A program made the translations under genes and the position numbers. DNA of 64,000 nucleotides from CBDDEH01 sp965226865 (lineage in GTDB: Bacteria; Chloroflexota; Dehalococcoidia; Lucifugimonadales; JAGWBF01): positions 1,364,001-1,428,000 of the forward strand of contig CBDDEH010000004.1 of the NCBI GenBank assembly GCA_965226865.1, written 5' to 3'. The notes beneath the pieces were generated by a model that saw only the letters and a program-made list of their open reading frames with translations, was not told the DNA's origin and did no database searches. Of the stretch, positions 1-9,513 are shown piece by piece; positions within the stretch are counted from its first letter, which is position 1, and the number at the start of each line of letters is the position of its first letter.

Positions 1-2
1 TC

Positions 3-2480
3 CGCTCGGGTGCCAGGGTGTCCATGCCCGGAATGATGGACACGATCCTCAACCTGGGGATCAACGACCAAATAGCTCCCGGCCTCGCCAAGCTCATGGG
101 CGACGAACGCCCCGCTTATGACGCCTACCGCCGTTTCCTTCAGGCATACGCCAGTGTGGTCCTGGGGGTCGAGGACTCGGTGTTCGAAGAGATATTGGCC
201 GATCACAAGAAGAAAGCTGGAGTCACCCTGGACTACGAGCTTACGGCCCGGCAGCTTCACGATGTCATAGCCGACTTCAAGGCCGCTATCAAAAAAGGCG
301 CCGATACCGGCGTGCCTGAGGGCCCCGAAGAGCAGTTGAAGGGAGCCGTGGAGGCCGTGTTCCGTAGCTGGAACAGCCCCAGGGCAATAGCCTACCGGAA
401 CCATTTCAACCTTTCCCATGACTGGGGCACCGCAGTTAGCATCGTGGCAATGGTGTTCGGCAACCTTGGAGATGACAGCGGTACCGGAGTCCTGTTCACT
501 CGAGACCCCGGCAACGGCAGCAAAGAGATATACGGCGAGTATCTGATCAACGGCCAGGGCGAGGACGTGGTGGCCGGAATACGCAATCCCGAGCCCCTGT
601 CCAGTCTGGCCCAGCAAAACCCCGAGGTCTACGGCCAGCTATCGGACATGGCCCGGCAGTTGGAGCAGCACTATAGGGACGTGCAGGACATGGAGTTCAC
701 GGTGGAGCGAGGACGCCTGTTCCTGTTGCAGACCCGCAACGCCCAACGCACCGTGCAGGCGGCGGTAAAGACGGCAGTGGACATGGTGGAAGAGGGGCTA
801 ATTACACAAGAAGAGGCCCTGAGAAGGGTAAAGCCCGATGATATGACTCTGCTTTTTGTCCCCCGGTTTGACGCCAAAGCGAGGGAGAAGGCCCAATCTA
901 ACTCGGCCTTTTTGGCCAAGGGGTTTGGAGCCTCTCCCGGAGCCGCCTCGGGTAAGGCATATTTCGACGCCACGAGGGCGAATGAGGCCGCGAGGTCCGG
1001 CGTTCCCGTAATCCTCATACGGCCCGAGACCAGGCCTGAGGACATACACGGCATCTTGGGAGCAAAGGGAGTCCTGACCAGCAGAGGTGGCGTTACCAGC
1101 CACGCGGCGGTTGTCACCAGAGGCCTGGGAGTACCTTGCATCGCGGGCTGTGAGGAGTTGGCCATCGATCTGGATCGCCAGCTTCTTAATGCTAACGGCC
1201 ACACCATTAAAGAAGGCGAGAACATTAGCATCGACGGAACGACCGGTGAGGCGTTCGCGGGAGAAATAGCCACCTTCCAGCCCAACCTCGATGAACTGCA
1301 GGAGGCGACGCTCCTGCTTTCCTGGGCCGACAAGGTTCGACGTTTGGGTGTGTGGGCCAACGCCGATACTCCCACGGACGCTGAACGGGCCGTAGAGATG
1401 GGCGCAGAGGGCATCGGGCTGTGTCGCACGGAGCACATGTTCCTGGGCCCGGAGCGGGTACCGGTAGTCCAGCAAATGCTTGTCAACGCCCCGGAGGCCG
1501 AGCGCTGGGAACAGGAACACCCAGAGGCCATATCCCGGCGGGAGCCGTCGCCAGACTTGCCTCAACCGGTATCCGAGTTCTACAAGGCCCTTGCCCACCT
1601 CAAGCAGCTTCAGATAGACGACTTTACTGGTATCTTAAGGGCCATGGGGGAGCGTCCGGTGATCATCAGATTGCTGGACGCACCGCTGCATGAGTTCTTG
1701 CCCAAGTACGAGGACTTGATGCGGGAAGTAATCACACTACAGGCCAAGGGAGCGCCTCAGGAAGAGATACGCCCTCACGAGCAGTTCCTGCAACTGGTCG
1801 AATCGGTGCGAGAGCAGAACCCTATGCTGGGCCATCGGGGATGCCGATTGGGCATCACCTTTCCGGCGATATACGAGATGCAGGTCGAGGCTATCATGAC
1901 AGCAAGCATCCGCTTGATGAGAGAGGGTATACAGGTCCGCCCCGAAATAATGATTCCACTGACTTCTCACGTCAACGAGCTGCAAAGACTCAAGATCAGG
2001 TTGACCGAAGTGGCCAAGCGGGGACAACAGGAGTCGAACACCGAGGTGAAGTATCTCTTCGGGACCATGATAGAAATTCCCCGGGCAGCCCTCACTGCCG
2101 AGAAAATAGCCGATGTGGCCGAGTTCTTCAGCTTCGGGACCAACGACCTCACCCAGACAACCTACGGGTTCAGCCGCGACGATGCCGAGGCCAAATTCCT
2201 CAACCGTTACGTCGATGAAGAGATACTGCCCGCCAATCCCTTCGCCACGCTGGACATCGAGGGAGTGGGCTCTCTTATAAGGACAGCGGTGCAGAATGGG
2301 CGCCGGACAAGGCCGGACCTGGAGGTAGGTATCTGCGGCGAGCACGGGGGCGACCCCGCCAGCATCGCCTTCTGTCACAAAGAGGGGCTCAACTACGTAA
2401 GCTGCTCCCCCTTCCGCGTGCCGGTAGCCCGCCTGGCGGCGGCTCAAGCAGCCCTAGAGGACACCGCAGCCGGTCGGTAA
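3..2480 (+). CDS. ppdK: Pyruvate, phosphate dikinase (5'-truncated by window edge)
   Basis: The enzyme interconverts pyruvate, ATP and phosphate with PEP, AMP and pyrophosphate in the cytosol. The reading frame is already open at base 3 and reads into the family motif VSMPGMMDTILNLG, so the N-terminal nucleotide-binding part lies outside the window. The rest of the family layout is visible: the end of the ATP-grasp domain (LLQTRNAQRT), the swivelling phosphohistidine domain with GGVTSHAAVVTRG (catalytic His), and the PEP/pyruvate TIM barrel with GIGLCRTEHMF, GHRGCRLG and the C-terminal GICGEHGGDP. It ends in TAA at 2478. A lipoprotein remnant follows 13 bp downstream. The C-terminal catalytic Cys region and all anchor motifs look intact. 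PEP synthase is less likely because of the TEHMF and GMMDT signatures. Confidence 0.96.
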   Translation, partial: RSGARVSMPGMMDTILNLGINDQIAPGLAKLMGDERPAYDAYRRFLQAYASVVLGVEDSVFEEILADHKKKAGVTLDYELTARQLHDVIADFKAAIKKGADTGVPEGPEEQLKGAVEAVFRSWNSPRAIAYRNHFNLSHDWGTAVSIVAMVFGNLGDDSGTGVLFTRDPGNGSKEIYGEYLINGQGEDVVAGIRNPEPLSSLAQQNPEVYGQLSDMARQLEQHYRDVQDMEFTVERGRLFLLQTRNAQRTVQAAVKTAVDMVEEGLITQEEALRRVKPDDMTLLFVPRFDAKAREKAQSNSAFLAKGFGASPGAASGKAYFDATRANEAARSGVPVILIRPETRPEDIHGILGAKGVLTSRGGVTSHAAVVTRGLGVPCIAGCEELAIDLDRQLLNANGHTIKEGENISIDGTTGEAFAGEIATFQPNLDELQEATLLLSWADKVRRLGVWANADTPTDAERAVEMGAEGIGLCRTEHMFLGPERVPVVQQMLVNAPEAERWEQEHPEAISRREPSPDLPQPVSEFYKALAHLKQLQIDDFTGILRAMGERPVIIRLLDAPLHEFLPKYEDLMREVITLQAKGAPQEEIRPHEQFLQLVESVREQNPMLGHRGCRLGITFPAIYEMQVEAIMTASIRLMREGIQVRPEIMIPLTSHVNELQRLKIRLTEVAKRGQQESNTEVKYLFGTMIEIPRAALTAEKIADVAEFFSFGTNDLTQTTYGFSRDDAEAKFLNRYVDEEILPANPFATLDIEGVGSLIRTAVQNGRRTRPDLEVGICGEHGGDPASIAFCHKEGLNYVSCSPFRVPVARLAAAQAALEDTAAGR

Positions 2481-2493
2481 AGCTGATGTCGCC

Positions 2494-3479
2494 TTGAAGG
2501 CCAGTGCCCTCCTACTCCTCTCCGGTCTCTTCATCCTCGCCGCGTGCCAGAACGGCGACGTTACTCCTAAACCAACCCTTGCAACGCGCCCGCTCCAATA
2601 CGGTGAGATCATCACTCTGGATACACGGCTCGATCGAGATTTGGTCTGTCAGGGCGACGGACTGATCATAGGAGCAGACAATGTCTTCCAGGACCTGGGA
2701 GGCCATCGGCTTTCCGGCCCCGGCAAAGGACCCTGGGTCTGGCCCAACAGAGCCCTGTCCAGCGTTGGTGTGCGGGTCGAAAGTAGGGACGGAATACGGA
2801 TTTCCAACGGCACGGTCACCAGCTTCGCCACCGGGATTCTTCTGGACACGACTTCTAATAGCGAAGTCATCCAGGTCAACGCCTTGGAAAACTTCTATGG
2901 GATGTATTTGGAGGAGGCAACGGATAACAGGCTTTCCAAGAATATCATCGGGCCCAACACCTACGGCATCCATCTGCAGAGGTCCAGCCGGAATCTGGTA
3001 ACACGGAATGACAGCTCGGGCAACCGGTATAGCAGCCCGGACGGCTACGGTCTGAACCTGATCAGCTCCCACGACAACGAGATAACCGAAAACGTCATGG
3101 CTGGGAACGTGATCCAGGGTATCTGGCTAATAGCCTCCACGGGGACATGATCTATCGTAACGACTTCGTCGACAACAGGCCTAATGGCGCCGACCAGGCA
3201 GTCTACCGTACGAGCCTGGGCGACATCGTCGACGCTGGCGGTACCATCGAGCCTCAGGAGCCCGACGCCAACGCCTAGTACAACGAGGAAACTGGCGAGG
3301 GCAACTTCTGGTCAGACTATGAAGGAGAGGACACCGAGGGCGACGGAATAGGCGACACCCCGTACGTGATCGTGGGAACAAGGCAAGCGCAGGACTCGCA
3401 TCCGTTGATGAACCCCGTCCGGTGGCAAGGCAGCGACGGGGAGCGGCGTAATCAGGCCAGCGAACCCTCCCCTTACTAA
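2494..3479 (+). pseudogene. NosD-like beta-helix lipoprotein, frameshifted with an internal stop
   Basis: A TTG start gives a lipoprotein signal (LLLSGLFILAAC, lipobox Cys about residue 19). Right-handed parallel beta-helix repeats of NosD/pectate-lyase type follow, with short Asn-rich turns such as NSEVIQVN and NRLSKNIIG. The first frame stops at 3150. The same protein clearly continues one frame over from about 3126 (NSLHGDMIYRNDFVDN) and meets a TAG at 3276. It then reads on through NFWSDYEGEDTEGDGIG, a typical end of NosD-like copper-site or beta-helix proteins, to TAA at 3477-3479. The gene is therefore broken twice, by one indel near 3124 and one nonsense codon. Either the gene is decayed or the assembly has errors. 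The ligand or role of the intact protein is unknown. Confidence 0.75.
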
Positions 3480-3511
3480 AACCGACTACATCTCACAGCA
3501 ACACCCCAATC

Positions 3512-3536
3512 CCGCTCATGGTGAGCTTGTCGAACC
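3512..3536. repeat. Short palindromic repeat (CTCATGGTGAGC.. family)
   Basis: CCGCTCATGGTGAGCTTG followed by TCGAACC. This is one copy of a REP-like family that recurs at about 4827, 29388-29470, 42648, 45845, 45910, 60038, 60121, 60979 and 61024. It sits downstream of the NosD-like remnant. Confidence 0.7.
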
Positions 3537-3662
3537 ATAAGGTTATCACCATCCCCCTGACCTCCTTCCAGGAGGAAGGGCAAAAGGGTCCCGGTCTCTG
3601 GTAGGGGTCCAGCCGCAGCCTAGTGCCAAATGCACCAACGGTCGCTTGTAGGGTTGGACCTT

Positions 3663-4567
3663 CTAGCGGCCCGCGAACTGGGGCCCCATCACTTGAGTCA
3701 GAGCCTCTATCACCGTGGGGTTATCACCCACGTACAACACGATGGCAGTTTCGCTCCTGAAGAAGTGGGGGGCGCGTCCCAAAGGATCATGCTTACCCTT
3801 CCATGGGTCGCGACAGAGCTTCCGGAGGGGGAAATGCCGGCGGCCTCTTCATCGAGGGCGTCGCCGTCACCGTAGTACATTACCTGTACCCTCTCCCCGT
3901 TGACCTCTAAGATCCTGCCGTCAACTGAGAAGATGCCCTCCGAGACCACCTCGCCTGTAACCTTCACATCAACTCCGGTGGCCAGGAGGGGATCAATCAG
4001 TTGTCCAGTGCCGGGGTCGACTCGGACTACTCCGGTGTCGTCGTTGTGGTCCTTGGGCGTCGGGTCCGCGACCACGGGCGTTGGCTCCAAAGGCTGCGGG
4101 TCGCCTGGCTCGAGTGGCTCGATTTGCGGCGCGTTGCCGTGGACCTCAGTGACATCTTCAGACTCCGGTGGTTCCGGGTCGCCATGAACCAGTGGTGGTT
4201 CCGGGTCGCCGTGAACCAGTGGTGGCTCAGGGTCACCATGAAGCGGCGGCGTGTCGGTTATGTCATCCGTGGGCGGGTTGTCTTTTAGCCAGGTGTCGTA
4301 GGTGGGGTCGCCATGAAGCGACGGCGCCACTTTGCCTCCGCCGTTGGGGTTGTCGACGGAAACGCTACCGTCATCGTTCACCTGCCCAGGCCCAAGGTCA
4401 AAGGTGGACGGACCATCTCCGGTGAACCCCGGCTCCTGAGTACCCGTATATTCCGCTTCAGGAGCAGTGGAGCCATCGCCAGCCAGGGTGTAGGCCGCGA
4501 CGGTGGTAGTCGTAGCGACTGCTACCGCCAGGCCTGCCAGTGTGATTAACATCTTCTGCTTTTTCAT
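3663..4567 (-). pseudogene. Secreted protein with HGDPEPP repeats, C-terminus frameshifted
   Basis: The upstream in-frame ATG at 4588 overlaps the AAGGAG that best serves a second ATG at 4567 (spacing about 10), so I place the start at 4567 (MKKQKMLITLAGLAVAV). A signal peptide is followed by an acidic, Pro-rich region with three tandem HGDPEPPLV-type repeats, and then a small beta-rich domain containing VQVMYYGDGDALDEEAAG. The annotated frame stops at 3710 with an unlikely tail. Adding one base at the C6 run (plus-strand G6, 3767-3772) instead continues as HFFRSETAIVLYVGDNPTV and ends at 3663 with GPQFAGR. I recognise no family. Function unknown; probably exported. Confidence 0.65.
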
Positions 4568-4999
4568 TTTCCTATTCTCCTTCTTCATTCTTCTAAAATT
4601 TGTGATCTGGAACCGGTCCTATCATTCAAGACGAAAACGCAGTGAAGTATGTTCCCGAGAAAAGGGTTTTCTGGATAGTCCTTTCGGCTGATTTTCGGAC
4701 CATCCGAAAGAATGACTCTCAGTGGTTTAGGAAGGGTAGGGGTGCGAGAGCTCGCCGCTATAGCAACGAGTCCAGGATGAGTTAGGGGCGTTGGGCTTTA
4801 TCCCTTCCCTGTCCAGCCCTTTCCTACCGCTCATGGTGAGCTTGTCGAACCAGAGCGGAGGCTCCCAAATAAGGGCCGGAAAGGGATTTCACGAAATCCC
4901 GGTCGCGGTGCGGCTTGAAATAGCTAGGAGGGGTCACCAATAATGTCTCCTAGCTGAGCACGTTATCGAATAGCGTGTTTTCCAGTCAAAGGAGACCTT
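4568..4999. other. Divergent intergenic region with one palindromic repeat
   Basis: No gene is visible. The region lies between two divergent secreted-protein genes and holds a 7-bp hairpin (CTTTCGG / CCGAAAG, about 4679-4710). It also holds a perfect member of the palindromic family, CCGCTCATGGTGAGCTTG...CCAGAGCGG, at 4827-4858. AAAGGAGAC just before 5000 is the ribosome binding site of the next gene. Confidence 0.6.
4827..4858. repeat. Short palindromic repeat
   Basis: CCGCTC at the left and GAGCGG at the right form the outer dyad, with CATGGTGAGCTTGTCGAACC between. Same family as at 3512; the full 32-bp form is seen here. Confidence 0.75.
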
Positions 5000-6295
5000 T
5001 TGAAGAAATACTTCGTTATCGGTCTGGCACTTTTGTTTGCCATTGTCGTTGCGGGGTGCGCAACGACTGAACCCACTGCGACCTCGGTGCCAACCTCAAC
5101 GCCAACACCCACTCCTACACCGACGCCCCCACCAACGCCTACGCCGACTCCAGCCCCCACTCCAACCCCCACACCTACCCCTACTCCAACTCCAACGCCG
5201 ACGCCCGAGCCAACACCGACTCCCGCGTTGATAACCGTCGATCCTGACGAGGACCCCATCGGCTTTCTCAGCGCCATCCCCGAGGAGGAGCTCGATTGCT
5301 TGGTGGCAGAGGTGGGAACCGACGATCTCGAAGAATTCATCACCGGGGAAAACCTCTCAGAGGAGGAGGAGCGGGTCTTTCTAAAATGTTTCAGCAACGA
5401 CACAGTAAGGAGGGTAACCCTCGGGCAGTTCGTTGGATCGGATGAGCTGGGAGCGGTCAGCGATGAGTCGTTGGCTTGCCTCTCCGGAGAGCTGGAAGAC
5501 GTAGACTTCAAAGCAGTTTTCGTCACCGAGTCTGATCCAAGTTTGGAAGTATTCGTGGCCCTTACACAGGCGGTGGTGCGGTGTTTGTCTGATGAGGAGC
5601 TTGAGCAGTCAGACTTCCTGGGCGACCCGGAAGACCGATTCTTTACCGCGGAGCAGTTCCGCTGCGTTGTAGGAGCCGACCCGACAATCTTTGCGAGATT
5701 AGGATTCGCAATGCCTCCTGACGATATGGCGTTGTTCCTTGAATGTGGAATAACCTCATTCCCTGGCCTAGGACAAGGGGGAGATTTCGGCGATGGGCCG
5801 CCCCAACTAACCCAGGAGCAGGAGCAATGCCTCGCCGAAGCTATCGGCCAAGAAGCCTTCGAGGAGATATTCAGGAGTGGGAGGCGACCGACTTCTGAGG
5901 AGCAGGCGGCTTTCCAGGAATGCGGAGTCCGCTTTGCTCCTGGACTGGGGGAGGGCCATGGTCCTCCGGTGCTGACCCCAGATCAGGAAGAATGCCTAAT
6001 TGATGCTATCGGTCCGGATGCTTCCGACCAGATATTCACCGGTCAGCGCCGGCCGAGCTCCCAGGAACTGGCCGCTTTCCAGGACTGCGAGATAGACCTG
6101 GGACCAGGCACAGGGGAAGGTGACGGTGGGCCGCCCCAGTTAACCCAGGAACAAGAGCAATGCCTGGTCGAGGCTATCGGCGAGGAAGCCTTTGATGAGC
6201 TGTTCTCAGGACGCCGCCAACCAACATCCGACGAACTTGACGCCGCCGTCGAATGCGGCATCTCGGTGGATGAGTCCGCGCCAACCCCTGCCTAA
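5000..6295 (+). CDS. Lipoprotein with Thr-Pro stalk and Cys-pair repeats
   Basis: A TTG start sits behind AAAGGAGACC. Residues 1-20 are a lipoprotein signal (ALLFAIVVAGC, Cys about 20). Residues about 25-75 are an almost pure TPTPT stalk. The remainder is about six degenerate repeats of 45-53 residues, each with two Cys in a C-L-(V/A/I)-x-x-(I/V)-G ... E-x-x-x-F-x-x-C pattern. The last three are clearest, beginning at LTQEQEQCLAEAIG, LTPDQEECLIDAIG and LTQEQEQCLVEAIG, and linked by Gly/Pro loops. It stops with TAA at 6293. The same frame continues downstream into a thioredoxin-like domain, so the ancestral protein was probably longer. It is presumably anchored outside the membrane. Its function is not known. 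Confidence 0.75.
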   Translation: MKKYFVIGLALLFAIVVAGCATTEPTATSVPTSTPTPTPTPTPPPTPTPTPAPTPTPTPTPTPTPTPTPEPTPTPALITVDPDEDPIGFLSAIPEEELDCLVAEVGTDDLEEFITGENLSEEEERVFLKCFSNDTVRRVTLGQFVGSDELGAVSDESLACLSGELEDVDFKAVFVTESDPSLEVFVALTQAVVRCLSDEELEQSDFLGDPEDRFFTAEQFRCVVGADPTIFARLGFAMPPDDMALFLECGITSFPGLGQGGDFGDGPPQLTQEQEQCLAEAIGQEAFEEIFRSGRRPTSEEQAAFQECGVRFAPGLGEGHGPPVLTPDQEECLIDAIGPDASDQIFTGQRRPSSQELAAFQDCEIDLGPGTGEGDGGPPQLTQEQEQCLVEAIGEEAFDELFSGRRQPTSDELDAAVECGISVDESAPTPA

Positions 6296-6745
6296 ATTCC
6301 AGTACCTTCGCCTGCCCCAGACTTTGAGCTAAGCCTCTACCAGGGAGAAGAGTTGCTTGGTGCTCAGACCCTACGAATTTCGGAACTGCAGGGCAAGCCA
6401 TTGGTGCTCAACTTCTGGGGGGGGTCGGCTACCACCATCTCGAGCTGAGATGCCGGAACTCCAGGCCTTCTACAACGAGTCCAAGAACATGATAAACCTG
6501 GTGGGAGTGGACATCGGAATGTTTACCGGGCTGGCACGACAGGGGATGCCCAAAACCTTTTACGGGATCTGGATATTACTTACCCGGCTGGCTTCGTTTC
6601 CAGCGGTGAACCCCTCGAACAGTTTGAGATCATCGCTATGCCAACCACCATTTTTATCACCGCAGACGGGCAGATATTCAGGAAGTGGTCTGGAGCCGTG
6701 ACCCAGGAGATCCTCACTAGCATTCTACAAGAAATGCTCCAATAG
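6296..6745 (+). pseudogene. Decayed TlpA/redoxin domain, once fused to the upstream lipoprotein
   Basis: Directly after the TAA at 6293, in the same frame, the sequence reads as a redoxin domain: APDFELSLYQGEELLG, then GKPLVLNFW. A G8 run (6417-6424) breaks the frame. With G7 it reads NFWGGRLPPSRAEMPELQAF, which aligns with the TlpA motif W-C-P-P-C-R-x-E-M-P but has Leu and Ser in place of the two catalytic Cys. A second indel near G4 (6542-6545) returns to the first frame, ending DLDITYPAGF, AMPTTIFITADGQ and a stop at 6743. Both the frame and the active site are lost, so the domain is non-functional as read. Confidence 0.7.
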
Positions 6746-7087
6746 GGTTCAGGCCCGCCCTTCACCAACTTCGACCTCTAGGCCTGCTGTCTCCAAGCTA
6801 GTGAACGCAGGCATCTCTGGTATATCTAGAGTCGACTACGCACCACCCCGTTACGTTGTGGGCTCAGTGTCATAGCGCCTAATTCGTAGCGCAGTGCTGC
6901 AAGCCGATGGAATCACCATCACAGGCGTGTCTTAACCGGCCTTTGACGCATGTAAGGTGTGAGACAGGTCACGGAATCCGCGAGCTTAACGTCACGACTA
7001 TCTTATGCCGCCGGTCACTGAATCTTGATCAATTTTTCTTTACTATCCCCCTGCTGGCAATAAACCAAATTAAAAAAGGGGGAAGAA
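6746..7087. other. Intergenic region with dispersed repeat copy 1
   Basis: No gene is seen. The region contains repeat copy 1 (6848-6872). Just upstream of it, TATATCTAGAGTCGAC resembles the 5' extension of the long copies at 19.4 and 20.1 kb. AAAAAAGGGGGAAGAA before 7088 is purine-rich and serves as ribosome binding site. Confidence 0.5.
6848..6872 (+). repeat. Dispersed 35-bp repeat, copy 1
   Basis: CGTTACGTTGTGGGCTCAG followed by TGTCA. Matches the left two-thirds of the family consensus. Confidence 0.7.
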
Positions 7088-7506
7088 ATGGTACACGGAA
7101 TCACATACAAGAAAGCACTATCATCGGCGGCTCTACTGGCGGTTCTGGCGTTTGCGTTGTTTGCTGCCGGCTGCGGAGGGGGAGGAGGAAAAGCCCAGGC
7201 ATCGGGTGGCCAAAATCCCAACACGGCTCCAGGAGGAGGTCAGGGCGCACCGACACCCACGAATACCGCAAAGTCCACGGGTCTGAAGTTGGAGATCCAA
7301 AACGATGCCGGTGGAACCGGCCCGACTACAATGGTTCATGATCAGAAGAAAACCTTTAAAGTTGTATATTCCCGAAGCCAGGCGAACAACTTGACTGCAT
7401 CCGTCGAAGTACGAATCGATGAGTATGAATGGAATGGCGACGAAACACTCGTCAAACCTTTCAAGGTCAAGATCAAACCGGGGGAGACAAAAGGTCACAC
7501 AACTTT
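7088..7506 (+). pseudogene. Lipoprotein paralogue A, 5' part (split by IS)
   Basis: The ATG at 7088 follows a GGGGGAAG site. Residues 1-29 are a lipoprotein signal (FALFAAGC) followed by a Gly-rich linker and a Pro/Thr linker. A beta-sandwich-like domain then begins (LKLEIQNDAGG, GDETLVKPFKVKI). The gene is cut at the 6-bp target duplication AACTTT (7501-7506). Deleting the IS and one duplication copy joins it in frame to 9520 onwards and gives KGHTTFTLTCTKSGNEWEL, which aligns with paralogue B. The family is not one I recognise. The intact product would be a surface lipoprotein of roughly 320 residues. Confidence 0.8.
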
Positions 7507-7599
7507 GATTTGTTCGTAAAAACCCCTCGCCAGCCTGGGCAAGGTGGGGATAATGTAATAAAAGGTCGTGGGCGCTGCGCCTGGCCGAGGGAGGGGAGG

Positions 7600-9325
7600 A
7601 TGTTCCGAATACGAGACCCGCAAGAGAGCCTCTGGCAGTCCCAGTTCCTGGTGACGCCGAAGAAGGCTAAGCGCCTGGAGAGAAGTTGGGCCGAGGTTTT
7701 CCGAAACGAGGCGCTCCCCCTGATTGACGAGGAGCGCTTTGCTCCCATGTACTGCGTGGACAACGGCCGTCCCAACCGGGCGGTGCAGACCGTCCTCGGG
7801 GTCCACCTCCTCAAAGAGATGTTCAACCTCACCGACGATGAAGCTCTGGAACAACTAGAGTTCAACCCTTCGGCAAGCTCAGGGCAGGCTCTGCTCTGGC
7901 ACCACGCCCTGCGGCTGGACATCGAGGAGACCCACCTGCCCCAGAAGACCCTCCACAACTTCCGAGTTCGCCTGATGCAGCACGACGGTGGCTGGCTGGC
8001 TTTCCAGGAGACCACGGACCGGATCATCCAGGCGCTGGGCATACGCACCGGAAAGCAACGGCTGGACTCCACCCACATCATGAGCAACATCGCCACACTC
8101 ACCCGGCTGGGCCTGTTCTGTGAGACGATGCGGTTGTTCCTGCGGGCCTTGCGCTGGGAGCACCCAGAGCTTCGCCCTGGGGTTCCGGAGGGCCTCCTAG
8201 GGCGCTATTTGAAGGAAGAAGACGAGGCGACCCACTACGAGGACGCCCGCACGGGGGAGGGTCGGCGACGCCTTTCGGTCTGTGCCCGGGACCTCTACCG
8301 GCTGGTGGACCGGTTCCATGGCACGACTGCTGCCCAGCTGGAGGAGTACCGGCTGCTGGAGCGGCTGCTGCGGGAGCAGTGCCATGTGGGCAAACACCAG
8401 GACGGGCGCCCCAGGGACGATGACGACGATGCTGGGGAATGCAAGGTGCCCGTGGCCTTGAAGGACCCGAAGCAGGTGTCCGCCGACTCGCTGCAATCGC
8501 CCCACGACCCGGATGTGACCTACAGCGGCCACAAGGGGAAGGGGTACGAGGTGCAGGTGGCGGAGACCTGCCACGAGGAGAACGCCACCCAGCTCATCAC
8601 CCACGTGGAGGTGACCCCCTCGAGTGGGAGCGACACCGACGTGAGCGTGCCGGTCGTTGACGGGCTCGCGGAGCGGAAGGTCCGACCGGACGAGCTCTTC
8701 GCCGACACGGCGTATGGGTCGGGCCGCAATGCCTTCGAAGCCTCGCGCCGGGGAACGGAACTGGTGAGCCCGGTGGCGGGGTCGGCGCCGGGGAACTCGC
8801 ACGAAGGAGAGGGTGACGGACCACCGCCGCTCACCGCCGCGGACTTTCAGATCGACGTCACAGGGGAGCAGGCCACGGCGTGCCCCGCCGGCCACCCGTC
8901 CATCGAGGAGTACGAGCTGAAGGATGCGCCGGAGCGGGTAGAGGTCCACTTTGCCGGGACAACATGCGAGCCCCTGCCCCTTGCGATCCCGTTGCCCAGT
9001 GAAGCTGGACCGGCGTGCGGGGGCCTACGTCCTCAAGGCGGACCTGGCGAAGGTGAACATCGAGCGGCGCCGGAGGGCCGAGGCCACCGAGGAGTGGCGC
9101 AAGCGGTATGACATAAGGGCTGGTATCGAGGGAACGAACTCCGAGCTGAAGCGCGCCCACGGGCTTGGGCGCTTGCGGGTGCGAGGGGGCCGTCGGGTGC
9201 GGCTTGCCGTCTACCTGAAGGCGTTGGCGTGCAACTTCAAGCGGATGGTCCATGCACGCCTGGTGGAGATGGAGAACACGGCTCAGCGGGCGGTCGGGAC
9301 GGTACCTGCGGTCGCGGCCGCATGA
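7600..9325 (+). pseudogene. IS1182-type DDE transposase, frameshifted
   Basis: The ATG at 7600 follows GAGGGGAGG. The N-terminal domain (SLWQSQFL ... YCVDNGRPNRAVQTVLGVHL ... TLHNFRVRL) has the IS1182 layout. Acidic residues of the RNase-H-like core lie in LDSTHIMSN, DTAYGSGRN and the final IEGTNSELKRAHGLGR. The long frame is lost at a C4 run (8971-8974). With C3 it continues as TCEPCPLRSRCPVKLDRRAG to the stop at 9325. Residues NPSASSGQA, encoded by 7866-7890, interrupt the otherwise expected LEFN-LLWHH and are the footprint of a genomic palindromic repeat. Probably inactive as assembled. Confidence 0.85.
7866..7890 (+). repeat. REP-like repeat inserted in frame inside the transposase
   Basis: CCCTTCGGCAAGCTCAGGG followed by CAGGCT, adding about eight codons (PSASSGQA) without a frame change. 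A sister copy, CCTTCGGCAGGCTCAGGACAG, is part of the composite repeat at 42648-42704. Confidence 0.65.
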
Positions 9326-9513
9326 GGGCGCCGCTCCACAACTTCCACCGGGTGCCCTGAGCCACGGAAGGGGTACCGCAACGGGATCACGCTTGTCCTG
9401 AGCGCAGCAGATAGGGCGGTGAGGCCAGCAGCCGGCATCCCGTGGCCTCCTCCGCTCCAGACCACCTTCGCACGCCAGGGCTCATCTCAAACAGGCCTTG
9501 TTACGAGGGAATC

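Larger units (their letters stand above)
7507..9513 (+). mobile_element. IS1182-like insertion sequence, 2007 bp
   Basis: The element is bounded by AACTTT on both sides (7501-7506 and 9514-9519). Its ends are imperfect inverted repeats: left GATTTGTTCGTAAAAACCCC, right (reverse complement) GATTCCCTCGTAACAAGG. The left end matches the termini of the small element at 36029-36189. It carries one transposase gene, now frameshifted. The insertion interrupts lipoprotein paralogue A. The family name rests on the transposase N-terminus, not on a database search. Confidence 0.85.

Noticed and set aside
671..1531. Long open frames antisense to the dikinase gene (and similar antisense frames across the window)
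   Set aside because: Composition and repeats of rare residues are typical of shadow frames of GC-rich genes; no ribosome binding sites and no family motifs.
3276..3278. In-frame TAG in the NosD-like gene (also TAG at 14269) as recoded pyrrolysine
   Set aside because: Sites are not at a functional residue, the host type is not known for pyrrolysine, and other TAG codons act as normal stops here.
8951..9325. Programmed frameshift in the transposase
   Set aside because: The shift is at a plain C4 run near the 3' end without a slippery heptamer or pseudoknot; IS1182-type transposases are single-frame, so a simple indel is more likely.
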